DNA from: Candidatus Rariloculus versatilis
GTDB taxonomy: Bacteria; Pseudomonadota; Gammaproteobacteria; Steroidobacterales; Rariloculaceae
Assembly (NCBI GenBank): GCA_028278665.1
Contig: JAQAJI010000018.1
Span: 1-45,931, forward strand
Reading direction: 5' to 3'
Length of the DNA stretch: 45,931 bases
The position numbers and the translations under genes were made by a program. Below the pieces are notes generated by a model. The model was given only the letters and a program-made list of their open reading frames with translations, was not told the origin of the DNA and made no database searches. Of the stretch, positions 23,629 to 31,747 are shown piece by piece; the stretch's first letter is position 1; every line of letters starts with the position of its first letter.

Positions 23629-24906
23629 CTAGGCTGCGGCCTCGCGTTCGCCGATGGCGCGATAGTCGCGTCGGGGTGGACCGAGGTAGAGCTGTCTTGG
23701 CCGGCCGATCCGCGTGCCGCGGTCGGCGACCATTTCCCGCCAGTGCGTGACCCAGCCAACGCACCTTGCGATCGCGAACATGACCGTGAACATCGACTTC
23801 GGTATGCCGAGCGCCCGGTAGATGATGCCGGAGTAGAAGTCGACGTTGGGATAGAGGTTCTTCTCGATGAAGTAGTCGTCCCTGAGCGCGACTTCCTCGA
23901 GCCTGAGTGCGAGCTCGAACAGCGGCGTGTCGTTGGCCTTGAGGTTCTCCAGAAGCCGGTGACACATTGTCCGGATAATCGTCGCCCGCGGGTCGTGGTT
24001 CTTGTAGACGCGGTGGCCGAAGCCCATCAGGCGAAACGGGTCGTTGCGGTCCTTGGCGCGGGCGATGTACTTGCCGATATTCTGCGCCGTGCCGATCTCC
24101 TCGAGCATGTTGATGACGGCCTCGTTGGCGCCGCCATGGGCGGGGCCCCACAGCGCCGATATGCCGGCGGCGATCGCCGCGTACGGGTTCGTACCGGAGC
24201 TGCCGGCGAGCCGGACGGTCGAGGTGCTGCAGTTCTGCTCATGGTCGGCGTGCAGGATGAACAGCAGATCGAGTGCCTGCGCGGCGACGGGATCGACTTC
24301 GTAACCGTCTGACGGCACGGAGAAGAACATGTGCAGCATGTTGCTGCAGTAGTCGAGGCGGTTGAGCGGGTAGACGAACGGCTGGCCCTTGGAGTGCTTG
24401 TAGGCGGCCGCCGCGATCGTCGGAATCTTGGCGATGATGCGGTGCGCAAAGACGTCGCGATCATGCTCCACCTGGATGTCCGTCGTGTCGTGATAGAACG
24501 CCGACATCGATGCCACGACCCCCGATACCATCGCCATCGGGTGGGCGTTGTGGTGAAAGCCGTTGAAGAATCGCAGCAACGACTCGTTGAGCATCGTGTG
24601 CGTGCGGATCGAGTGGTCGAACGCCTGCAACTCTTCGGCCGCGGGGAGCTCGCCGTAAAGCAACAGGTAAGCGACCTCGATGAAGGTCGAGTGCTCGGCG
24701 AGCTGCTCGATGGGGTAGCCGCGGTACAACAGAACGCCCTTTTCACCGTCGACGTAGGTGATGTTGCTCGTGCAGCTCGCTGTCGCACCGAAGCCGGGAT
24801 CGTAGGTGAAGACGCCGGAGTGCGGGTAGAGTCCCGCCACGCTGAGCACATTCGGACCGAGCGTCGGCGCGCGGACGGGAAGCTCGCGCCGCCGCCCGGC
24901 GCTCAT
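23629..24906 (-). CDS. gltA: Citrate synthase, type II
   Basis: The 425-residue enzyme condenses oxaloacetate and acetyl-CoA in the TCA cycle. The catalytic residues are visible in [16 protein letters not shown] (His), [10 protein letters not shown] (His) and YPNVDFYSG (Asp). The N-terminal domain with a [11 protein letters not shown]-type strand is that of the hexameric, NADH-sensitive type of Gram-negative bacteria. The ATG at 24906 gives the normal length. A near-consensus extended -10 promoter lies 120 bases upstream, and the leader starts with a GC-rich hairpin. It follows rpmE in the same direction but with its own promoter. Downstream it converges on the hypothetical gene after mrcA. 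Confidence 0.97.
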   Translation of the reverse strand: MSAGRRRELPVRAPTLGPNVLSVAGLYPHSGVFTYDPGFGATASCTSNITYVDGEKGVLLYRGYPIEQLAEHSTFIEVAYLLLYGELPAAEELQAFDHSIRTHTMLNESLLRFFNGFHHNAHPMAMVSGVVASMSAFYHDTTDIQVEHDRDVFAHRIIAKIPTIAAAAYKHSKGQPFVYPLNRLDYCSNMLHMFFSVPSDGYEVDPVAAQALDLLFILHADHEQNCSTSTVRLAGSSGTNPYAAIAAGISALWGPAHGGANEAVINMLEEIGTAQNIGKYIARAKDRNDPFRLMGFGHRVYKNHDPRATIIRTMCHRLLENLKANDTPLFELALRLEEVALRDDYFIEKNLYPNVDFYSGIIYRALGIPKSMFTVMFAIARCVGWVTHWREMVADRGTRIGRPRQLYLGPPRRDYRAIGEREAAA

Positions 24907-24987
24907 CGCTCATCTATCGCACCTGCTGGCGGCAAACAATCTTCTTCCGTCCCGGGGCCCGGGCGGGTCGATTTCGATGTGGCGTGC

Positions 24988-25014
24988 CGGCGGCGCGTTG
25001 CCGGGACGCCGCCG
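24988..25014 (-). promoter_or_regulatory. GC-rich hairpin at the 5' end of the predicted gltA leader
   Basis: The arms CGGCGGCG (minus strand 25014-25007) and CGCCGCCG (24995-24988) form eight G-C pairs around an 11-base loop. It begins about two bases after the predicted transcription start, and another strong dyad (CCCGGGCCCCGGG, about 24950-24965) follows. A 5'-terminal stem may protect the message, or the leader may be regulatory. No known riboswitch is recognised. Confidence 0.35.
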
Positions 25015-25022
25015 AAACGGAA

Positions 25023-25031
25023 ATTATAGCA
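25023..25031 (-). promoter_or_regulatory. Extended -10 promoter for gltA
   Basis: The minus strand reads TGCTATAAT, a TGn extension plus a perfect sigma-70 -10 hexamer, in the rpmE-gltA spacer. The best -35 candidate, TTGGAG, is 19 bases upstream and weak, which an extended -10 tolerates. The predicted start is near 25016, about 110 bases before the gltA ATG. Confidence 0.55.
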
Positions 25032-25089
25032 GCAGAGCGGCCTTCGGCTCCAAGGAAGGAGGATCGGCCGAGCGGTCGAGCGCGGCTCT

Positions 25090-25311
25090 TCAGTTGGTCT
25101 TTGTTGCGCCTGTCAGGCCGTAGCGGCGCCGGAACTTGTCGACGCGTCCGCCCGTATCGACGATCTTCTGCTTGCCCGTGTAGAAGGGGTGGCAGGATGA
25201 GCAGACTTCGACGCTGAGCTCGCCGACGAGCGTGGAACGCGTGGTAAACGTGCTGCCGCAACTGCACGTGACCTTGATCTCGTCGTATTCCGGGTGGATG
25301 TCCGGCTTCAT
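25090..25311 (-). CDS. rpmE: 50S ribosomal protein L31, zinc-binding form
   Basis: The 73-residue protein has the C+ zinc ligands CSCG and [10 protein letters not shown] and the conserved ending [11 protein letters not shown]. It is part of the large ribosomal subunit. The ATG at 25311 has GGAGG seven bases upstream, which decides the start over a longer open frame. In many gammaproteobacteria a zinc-free paralogue replaces it under zinc limitation, but none is in this window. Confidence 0.96.
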   Translation of the reverse strand: MKPDIHPEYDEIKVTCSCGSTFTTRSTLVGELSVEVCSSCHPFYTGKQKIVDTGGRVDKFRRRYGLTGATKTN

Positions 25312-25337
25312 GAACTCGCCTCCGTCGGGGGCGGCAG

Positions 25338-25366
25338 AGGATACTGCCGGTGCGGTGCAAACACAA
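25338..25366 (-). promoter_or_regulatory. Candidate sigma-70 promoter for rpmE
   Basis: On the minus strand TTGTGT (25366-25361) and TATCCT (25343-25338) are separated by exactly 17 bases. The -10 matches four of six positions and the -35 three of six. The start would be near 25331, giving a leader of about 20 bases that contains the GGAGG site. Confidence 0.35.
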
Positions 25367-25479
25367 GGGAAACGCCTCGCCCGCAGGCGCGCCCGAAGCG
25401 TCGGTCCGGGCACCCGTCACGCGTATGCCATGCCCCGCGTCGGACGACGATTCCCGCGCCCTGTCTTGCTTCCCCGGCA

Positions 25480-25693
25480 TTATCCACAGTATCTGTGCAT
25501 AAGTCTGTGGAAGCCACTGTGAACAGGGTCCTGAAACGCAGACGCTGCAACAATTTCCGTCATTTTCGTCCATTTTCGAAAAATGGGACGTTCAATTACA
25601 AATCAAATGCTTATGAGCACATCGCGGGTTTCGCCGCAAGAAAGTGCCTCTATAGACTTGTTTCTTGCCGAAAACTGGGCCGGGTGTGCATAA
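25480..25693. other. Cluster of DnaA boxes in AT-rich DNA, origin-like
   Basis: Three exact matches to the DnaA box TTATNCACA are present: TTATCCACA on plus at 25480-25488, and TGTGCATAA (minus orientation) at 25494-25502 and 25685-25693. The first two face each other five bases apart. TGTGGAAGC and TGTGAACAG directly after are weaker matches. The stretch between boxes is AT-rich. Pseudomonas-type origins have the same kind of opposed boxes. No dnaA, dnaN, mnmG or rpmH is in the window, so this may instead be a DnaA-titration or regulatory site. Confidence 0.35.
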
Positions 25694-25710
25694 ACCATGG
25701 CGCCGGGCGC

Positions 25711-26334
25711 TCAGGCGCGGGCAATCAGTCCCCGCGACAGCAGCGTCGTCTTGAGAAGGTGCGCGGCCCGGGAACGGTGGCTGACCGAGTTCTTGGTGTC
25801 CGGAGCGAGATCCGCTGCGGTCGCACCGAGAGACGGGTCGTAGAACACCGGGTCGTAGCCGAATCCGCCGCTGCCGGACGGGCGCAGTGCGATGCGCCCG
25901 AGCCATTCGCCATGCGCGATCAACGGAGCAGGTTCGTCCGCCCGGGTCAGGGCGACGATCACGCAATGAAAGCGCGCGGTGCGTTCGAACTCGGCAGTGT
26001 CGCGGAGCGCTTCGAGCAGAAGGGCGATGTTGGCATCGGCGTCGGCGGCCGGTCCGGCATACCTTGCGGAACGAACCCCTGGCGCGCCGTCGAGTGCGTC
26101 GACGCTGAGGCCTGAATCATCCGCGATCGCAGGCAGTCCGGTCGAGGCTGCCGCATGGCGTGCCTTGATCAGCGCGTTCTCAACGAAGCTTGCTCCCGTT
26201 TCGGCAGCGCAGGCTAGCCCGAACTCCGACTGCGGTACGATGCTGAGTCCCGTGTCCGCAAGGAGCGCACGAAACTCCCTGACCTTACCCCTGTTGCCGC
26301 TTGCCAGAACCCAACGGCCCGGGGGCGCCGTCAT
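25711..26334 (-). CDS. rdgB: XTP/dITP pyrophosphatase (non-canonical purine NTPase)
   Basis: The 207-residue enzyme hydrolyses dITP and XTP to monophosphates and so keeps deaminated purines out of DNA. Motifs are the substrate loop [21 protein letters not shown] with the catalytic Asp, GGFGYDPVF and the ending NSVSHRSRA. The ATG at 26334 overlaps the rph stop (ATGA), so rph and rdgB are coupled, which is also the E. coli-like neighbourhood. The long upstream open frame is within rph. Confidence 0.96.
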   Translation of the reverse strand: MTAPPGRWVLASGNRGKVREFRALLADTGLSIVPQSEFGLACAAETGASFVENALIKARHAAASTGLPAIADDSGLSVDALDGAPGVRSARYAGPAADADANIALLLEALRDTAEFERTARFHCVIVALTRADEPAPLIAHGEWLGRIALRPSGSGGFGYDPVFYDPSLGATAADLAPDTKNSVSHRSRAAHLLKTTLLSRGLIARA

Positions 26335-27047
26335 GCCGCGAGCGCAGCGGACTGCGCCGCGATCAGCGTCTCGATGCCTCGGCCCGCGAGGTCCAGCAGC
26401 GCATCGAGCTCCCCGCGAAGAAACGCATGTCCTTCGGCGGTGCCCTGAATTTCCACGAAACCGCCCGCTTCGTTCTTGACGACGTTCATGTCCGTTTCGG
26501 CGTCGGAGTCCTCGACGTAGTCGAGGTCGAGCACCGGGGTGCCGCTCACGATGCCGACGGAGACGGCCGCGACCTGACCGTGGATCGGGTCGTTGTCGAT
26601 GTCCCGGCTCAGGATCAGGTGGCGCGCGGCGAGCGCGAGCGCCACGTAGCCGCCCGAAATCGCCGCGGTGCGGGTGCCGCCGTCCGCCTGCAACACATCG
26701 CAATCGATCGTGACCGTGCGTTCGCCGAGTGCCGCGAGGTCGACGACCGACCGCAGGCTGCGGCCGATGAGACGCTGGATCTCCAGAGTACGACCGCCCT
26801 GCCGTCCGCGTGCCGCTTCGCGCGGCGCGCGCGTGTGTGTGGCTCGCGGCAGCATGCCGTACTCGGCCGTGACCCAGCCCTGCCCGCGGCCCTTCAGGAA
26901 ATGGGGCACCCGCTCGTCAATCGAGGCCGTGCACAGAACTTGCGTGGACCCGAATTCGACGAGCACCGAGCCCTCCGCATGCATCGTGAAGCCGGGGACG
27001 AAACGCACGGGCCTCATTTGATCGGGGCTGCGTCCGCCTGGGCGCAT
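26331..27047 (-). CDS. rph: Ribonuclease PH
   Basis: The 238-residue phosphorolytic exoribonuclease trims the 3' ends of tRNA precursors. It starts [15 protein letters not shown] and has the conserved [16 protein letters not shown], the phosphate-binding [30 protein letters not shown] and MNVV acidic blocks. Length is normal and no frameshift of the E. coli K-12 kind is present. GGAGG lies seven bases before the ATG. It is divergent from yicC. Confidence 0.97.
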   Translation of the reverse strand: MRPGGRSPDQMRPVRFVPGFTMHAEGSVLVEFGSTQVLCTASIDERVPHFLKGRGQGWVTAEYGMLPRATHTRAPREAARGRQGGRTLEIQRLIGRSLRSVVDLAALGERTVTIDCDVLQADGGTRTAAISGGYVALALAARHLILSRDIDNDPIHGQVAAVSVGIVSGTPVLDLDYVEDSDAETDMNVVKNEAGGFVEIQGTAEGHAFLRGELDALLDLAGRGIETLIAAQSAALAA

Positions 27048-27242
27048 GATGTTCCCTCCGTTCGTCCGGTTTCCCGCCGCTCGAGCGTGGTGGCGTTGCA
27101 GGCGCGTCGCGCCGAGCGGGACGGCCTTCGGGCCGCGCGACGGGACACGACACTAGCACAGTACGGTGCAAGCTTCCGCGCTCGTTTCCGCGTTAGACTT
27201 GCGCCGGAGAAACTCTGCGGCTTTATTCATGGACGGGGCTCA

Positions 27243-28103
27243 ATGCCATTCAGCATGACGGGATTTGCCGGGGCGGCCGTCGTCGTCACGCCGATCGAAC
27301 TCAACTGGGAACTGCGCAGCGTCAATCATCGATATCTCGATCTTCGGCTTCGCCTGCCGGACGAATTTCGCCCTGCGGAGCCACAATACCGGGACGTCAT
27401 CGCAGCAACCGTCAGACGCGGCCGGATCGAGTGCACCTTGAGCATGAGGGCATCGGCGGCCGAGTCCTCGACCGCGGACGTCGATACCGACACGCTCGCG
27501 GGACTTGCGAGCCTGCAGGATACGGTGCGGCGGGCATTTCCCGACGCGCAGCCGTTCGGTGTCGCCGAACTGCTGCGCTGGCCCGGCGTGATCAAGGCGC
27601 CCGAGTTCGGGGCACTCGTCGAGCCCGCCGGGGTGTGCCTGGCGGATGCGCTGGAGAAGCTCAAGCGGTCGCGCCGCAGGGAGGGCGGACGCATCGCCGC
27701 GATGCTGGCCGAACGCTGCGACGCGATCGCCGCGCTCACGTCTGATGTGCGTCCTCTGATCGCGAACGCCGAGCAGGCCTGGCGGGACAAACTCACGGAA
27801 CGCCTTGGACGGCTCGAGATTCAGGCGAATCCCGAGCGGCTCGAGCAGGAACTCGTCCTCGTCGCCCAGCGTCTGGACGTGAGCGAGGAAGTCGACCGTC
27901 TCGACGCGCACATTGCCGAGATTCGCGATGTGCTCGGTCGCGACGAGCCTGTGGGCCGCCGGCTCGACTTTCTGATTCAGGAGCTGAACCGCGAAGCGAA
28001 CACGCTCGCCTCAAAGGCACACGATGCGCGGCTTACGCGCTGCGCGGTAGACATCAAGGTGCTCGTCGAGCAGATGCGAGAGCAAGTGCAGAACCTGGAG
28101 TGA
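27243..28103 (+). CDS. yicC: YicC family endoribonuclease
   Basis: The 286-residue protein begins MPFSMTGFAGA and has ELRSVNHRYLDLRLRLPDEF, the YicC N-terminal signature, and ends in the DUF1732 region (EEVDRLDAHIAEIRD, GRRLDFLIQELNREANTL and VDIKVLVEQMREQVQN). YicC/YloC proteins are endoribonucleases, and YicC in E. coli affects turnover of the small RNA RyhB. The ATG at 27243 is the family start. The gene is divergent from rph and followed at once by gmk, the conserved order. Confidence 0.95.
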   Translation: MPFSMTGFAGAAVVVTPIELNWELRSVNHRYLDLRLRLPDEFRPAEPQYRDVIAATVRRGRIECTLSMRASAAESSTADVDTDTLAGLASLQDTVRRAFPDAQPFGVAELLRWPGVIKAPEFGALVEPAGVCLADALEKLKRSRRREGGRIAAMLAERCDAIAALTSDVRPLIANAEQAWRDKLTERLGRLEIQANPERLEQELVLVAQRLDVSEEVDRLDAHIAEIRDVLGRDEPVGRRLDFLIQELNREANTLASKAHDARLTRCAVDIKVLVEQMREQVQNLE

Positions 28104-28105
28104 CG

Positions 28106-28750
28106 ATGGCTGAAGCAGGTTCACGGCGAGGCAGGTTCATCGTGCTCGCCGCACCCTCCGGCGCCGGCAAGACCTCGCTCGTGCGCGAACTGCTGCGTCG
28201 GGTAAACGATCTGAAGTTCTCCGTTTCCTATACCACGCGGCCGCCGCGCGAGGAGGAAGTCGACGGCGAGGACTACGTGTTCGTGAGCCGGGTGAAGTTC
28301 AGGCAGATGGTGGACGAGGGCGCTTTCCTCGAGCATGCGAACGTCTTCGGCCACCGGTACGGCACGAGCCGCCACGATGTCGAGTCGCTTCTCGACGAGG
28401 GCCATACCGTCGTGCTCGAGATCGACTGGCAGGGCGCACAGCAGATCCGTGCGGCTGTGCCCGAGGCGACGAGCGTATTCATACTGCCGCCGAGCATGGA
28501 CGTGCTCGAACAACGGCTGCGCGGGCGCGGCACCGACTCCTCCGAAACGATCGAGCGCCGGCTCGGCGCGGCCGTCGATGACATCGCGCACTGGAATGAA
28601 TTCGACTACGCGCTGATCAACGACGATCTCGAGCGCGCCGCCGATGAACTCGCGGCCATCGTAGGCGGCCGCAACGGCAACCACAGGACGAGCTGCGAAG
28701 GCCTGCGCGAACGGATCGAGGCCATCATTGACGGCACCGCGACGGCGTAG
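28106..28750 (+). CDS. gmk: Guanylate kinase
   Basis: The 214-residue kinase phosphorylates GMP to GDP. It has the P-loop APSGAGKTSLVRELL, the GMP-binding SVSYTTRPPREEEVDGEDY and FLEHANVFGHRYGTS, VVLEIDWQGAQQIR, and the lid with RLRGRGTDS. ATG at 28106 is preferred because GGAG lies five bases upstream. A GTG at 28100, overlapping the yicC stop as GTGA, is a possible alternative. The stop is TAG. rpoZ follows after 90 bases. Confidence 0.96.
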   Translation: MAEAGSRRGRFIVLAAPSGAGKTSLVRELLRRVNDLKFSVSYTTRPPREEEVDGEDYVFVSRVKFRQMVDEGAFLEHANVFGHRYGTSRHDVESLLDEGHTVVLEIDWQGAQQIRAAVPEATSVFILPPSMDVLEQRLRGRGTDSSETIERRLGAAVDDIAHWNEFDYALINDDLERAADELAAIVGGRNGNHRTSCEGLRERIEAIIDGTATA

Positions 28751-28840
28751 CGCCGTGCGAACCTGGCGACCGGGCCGCGCACGGCGACTTGGCGGAGGCT
28801 TTGCAGTAAACTGACGGGTTATGCCCAACGAGGGATCGCG

Positions 28841-29134
28841 ATGGCCAGAATTACCGTAGAAGATTGCAGCGAGAACATCCCGAACATGTTTCAGCTTGTG
28901 CTCGTCGCCGCGAAGCGCGCCCGTCAGCTCGCCAACGGCGCCGACCCCAGGGTCGAGTGGGAGAACGACAAGCCTACGGTGGTCGCGCTGCGCGAGGTGG
29001 CCGACGGCTACGTCACGGAGAACATCCTCGAGGAACGCGATCAGCCCGTGGGCGACCTTCTCGGTCTCGAGGGCGCCTCCGGGGCGTTGCGAGACAGCCC
29101 GTTTACGGCCAGACCGATAGCGTTTGGCGATTGA
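28841..29134 (+). CDS. rpoZ: RNA polymerase omega subunit
   Basis: The 97-residue protein begins [30 protein letters not shown] (family start, residues 1-30) and has the typical [12 protein letters not shown]. It assists RNA polymerase assembly and forms one ppGpp binding site with beta', which links it to spoT, the next gene. GAGGGA lies a few bases upstream of the ATG. Position between gmk and spoT is conserved. Confidence 0.96.
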   Translation: MARITVEDCSENIPNMFQLVLVAAKRARQLANGADPRVEWENDKPTVVALREVADGYVTENILEERDQPVGDLLGLEGASGALRDSPFTARPIAFGD

Positions 29135-29173
29135 GTCCCCCCCGGGGCTACGGCGATCCGGTGAGAGGTTTGG

Positions 29174-31333
29174 ATGAGCTACGCTGCGGCGATACGCGAG
29201 CGGCGCCTGCCGGGGTCCCGGCGCGGTGACGGCTTCGGGGCGCTGCTCGAGACTCTCGAATCCTATCTTCCCGAGGAAGAACTGCCCGGGATCGTAGACG
29301 CCTACGACTACAGTGCCGACGTGCACGAGGGGCAGCAGCGGCATAGCGGCGACCCCTATATCACGCATCCGATCGCGGTCGCGCAAATCCTCGCTGAACT
29401 TCATCTGGATGCGGGCTCGATCAAGGCCGCGCTGCTGCACGACGTCGTGGAGGATACCGAAGGCACCGTCAGCGGTATCAGGCAGCGGTTCGGCGAGGAT
29501 GTCGCGGTGCTCGTCGACGGCGTCAGCAAACTCGATCGGCTGCACTTCGACAGTGCCAGGGAAGCGCAGGCGGAAAGCTTCAGAAAGATGCTTCTCGCGA
29601 TGGCCAGGGATCTGCGCGTCATCCTGGTCAAGCTCGCCGACCGTACCCACAACATGCGCACGATCGAGGCGCTGTCGCCCGAGAAGCAGCGGCGGATCGC
29701 GAAGGAGACGCTCGAGATCTACGCGCCGATCGCCAACCGGCTCGGAATCTACAGCCTCAAGGTCGAATTGGAAACGCTCGGCTTCAGCACCTACCAGCCG
29801 TTCCGCTACCGCGTGCTCAAGAACGCGCTCGACAAGGCCGGAGGCAAGCAGCGCAGGGTACTGGCGAAGCTGCAGACGCAGTTGACGAAATTTCTTGCCA
29901 AACAGGGTATCGAGGCTCGCGTCACGGGTCGGGAGAAACACATCTACAGCATCTACCAGAAGATGCAGCGCAAGCACATTCACCTGTCGGAAATCGCCGA
30001 CGTCTTCGGCATCCGCGTCATCGTCGCGGACATCGAGTTGTGCTACCGCGTCCTCGGTATCGTGCACCAGCTTTACAAGCCCATGCCCGGGCGCTTCCGC
30101 GACTACATCGCGATCCCGCGCGTCAATGGCTATCAGTCGCTGCACACGACGGTCTTCGGGACCACCGGCGTGCCGTTGGAGGTACAGATCCGTACCGACG
30201 AGATGGACGAGGTCGCCGAGCGCGGCATCGCGGCAAGCTGGCAATACAAGGCCGTGGACAAGGTGACCTCCTCCACCGAAAAGCGCGCCCGCGCATGGCT
30301 CTCGGGGCTCATGGAGCTGCAGCACGCGGCGAATTCCGAGGAGTTTCTCGAGACGGTGCGCGTGGATCTGTTCCCCGACAAGGTCTACGTGTTTACGCCG
30401 AAGGGCGAAATCCTCAGGCTGCCGCGCGGTGCGACACCCGTCGACTTCGCCTATGCCGTGCATACCGATGTCGGCAACCGCTGCGTCGCGGCGAAGATCG
30501 ATCGGCGCCTCGTGCCGCTCAAGACCACGTTGAACAACGGCGAGATGGTCGAAATCATCACGGCCAGATCGGCGCGCCCGCAGCCGAACTGGGTCGGCTA
30601 CGTCGTGACGGCGAAGGCGAGAAACGCGATCCGCGCGTATCTTCGCAAGCTTGAAAAGGATGAAGCGCGCGTTCTCGGGAAGCTGCTGCTTAGCCAGGCA
30701 CTGCGCCCGTATTCGCTCAATTTGCGCAGGCTCAGGAAAGCGAGAATCAATCCCGTTCTCAAGGAACTCGAGCTCGACGATCTCGATTCGCTCTATGTGG
30801 AAGTGGGCCTCGGCCGCAGGATCGCTTCGATCGTCGCCGGATTGCTCGCTCAGGATGCCGGCGACGACGACATGGAAGTCGCACGGCGCCGCAAGCCCCT
30901 CGACGTTGCCGGCACCGAAGGCCTCGTCGTCGACTACGCCCGCTGCTGTTATCCGATCCCCGGCGACGACATCATCGGATACATGTCGAGCGGCCGCGGC
31001 ATCGTCATTCACGGGGAGTCCTGCCGCACGCTGGCCGGATACCGCAAGCAGCCGTCGAAGTGGATACCGGTGAGCTGGACGAGCCGGCCCAAACGGGAGT
31101 TTCTCAGCGAGATTCACGTGCGCACCCAGGACCGGGTGGGACTCCTGGCGGAGATCGCGGCGAGAATTTCCGCAGCGGACTGCAACATTGATGCCGTCAG
31201 GGTCGACACGGAAGCTGACGGCGCGGTGCAGGTGTTCAGGCTTCGTGTGCGCGACCGCAAGCACCTCGCAGAGGTCCTGCGCAATATCCGCACGGTACCG
31301 GGCGTCGAGGGGGTGACGCGCCAGGCCGGCTGA
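29174..31333 (+). CDS. spoT: Bifunctional (p)ppGpp synthetase/hydrolase SpoT
   Basis: The 719-residue RelA/SpoT protein has an intact HD hydrolase (THP near 65, LLHDVVEDT 88-96, ADRTHNMRT), a synthetase domain (GREKHIYSIYQKM, FGIRVIV, RVNGYQSLHTT, EVQIRT), a TGS domain (VYVFTPKGEILRLPRGATP), a zinc-finger-like YARCCYPIPGDDIIGY and a C-terminal ACT domain. It makes and degrades the stringent-response alarmone. Intact HD residues argue for hydrolase activity. GAGAGG lies five bases before the ATG. No second relA is in the window. Confidence 0.96.
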   Translation: MSYAAAIRERRLPGSRRGDGFGALLETLESYLPEEELPGIVDAYDYSADVHEGQQRHSGDPYITHPIAVAQILAELHLDAGSIKAALLHDVVEDTEGTVSGIRQRFGEDVAVLVDGVSKLDRLHFDSAREAQAESFRKMLLAMARDLRVILVKLADRTHNMRTIEALSPEKQRRIAKETLEIYAPIANRLGIYSLKVELETLGFSTYQPFRYRVLKNALDKAGGKQRRVLAKLQTQLTKFLAKQGIEARVTGREKHIYSIYQKMQRKHIHLSEIADVFGIRVIVADIELCYRVLGIVHQLYKPMPGRFRDYIAIPRVNGYQSLHTTVFGTTGVPLEVQIRTDEMDEVAERGIAASWQYKAVDKVTSSTEKRARAWLSGLMELQHAANSEEFLETVRVDLFPDKVYVFTPKGEILRLPRGATPVDFAYAVHTDVGNRCVAAKIDRRLVPLKTTLNNGEMVEIITARSARPQPNWVGYVVTAKARNAIRAYLRKLEKDEARVLGKLLLSQALRPYSLNLRRLRKARINPVLKELELDDLDSLYVEVGLGRRIASIVAGLLAQDAGDDDMEVARRRKPLDVAGTEGLVVDYARCCYPIPGDDIIGYMSSGRGIVIHGESCRTLAGYRKQPSKWIPVSWTSRPKREFLSEIHVRTQDRVGLLAEIAARISAADCNIDAVRVDTEADGAVQVFRLRVRDRKHLAEVLRNIRTVPGVEGVTRQAG

Positions 31334-31363
31334 ACGAGCGGGCTGCCAGCGACGGGGCGATCC

Positions 31364-31747
31364 ATGCCGAGGCAAATCATCCACACCGACAAGGCGCCAG
31401 CCGCGATCGGAACCTACAGTCAGGCCGTGCGCGTCGGCGACACGGTGTATCTGTCCGGGCAGATACCTCTGGTGCCTGCGACCATGGAACTTGCAGGCCC
31501 TGAGGTCGATCTGCAGATCAGGCAGGTGCTGGACAACCTCGCCGCGGTCGCTGAGGCTGCCGGCGGCTCCCTGGCCGATGCCGTCAGGCTCACCGTCTAT
31601 CTCACCGATCTTGCAAACTTTCCGCTCGTCAACGAAGCCATGGCCGAGTACTTCAGCGAGCCCTGGCCCGCACGCGCCGCGATCGGTGTCGCCGCGCTGC
31701 CGAGGAACGCGGCAGTCGAGATCGACGCTGTACTCGTCCTGGGGTGA
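31364..31747 (+). CDS. ridA: RidA family 2-iminopropanoate deaminase
   Basis: The 127-residue trimeric protein has [22 protein letters not shown], the catalytic-arginine block [15 protein letters not shown] and the ending VEIDAV. RidA hydrolyses reactive enamine/imine intermediates made by PLP enzymes. Start ATG at 31364 gives the family's N-terminus. Its stop overlaps the recG GTG (GTGA). The spoT-ridA-recG order is common in gammaproteobacteria. Confidence 0.95.
   Translation: MPRQIIHTDKAPAAIGTYSQAVRVGDTVYLSGQIPLVPATMELAGPEVDLQIRQVLDNLAAVAEAAGGSLADAVRLTVYLTDLANFPLVNEAMAEYFSEPWPARAAIGVAALPRNAAVEIDAVLVLG

Larger units (their letters stand above)
25312..25710. other. Gene-free region between rpmE and rdgB
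   Basis: No gene is seen in these 399 bases. The left part holds the rpmE promoter. From about 25475 the base composition shifts to AT-rich, with the DnaA boxes, a short dyad CCATTTT-CGA-AAAATGG near 25570-25590 and a direct repeat CATTTTCGTCCATTTTCG. It is bordered by rpmE and rdgB, both on the minus strand. Confidence 0.5.
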
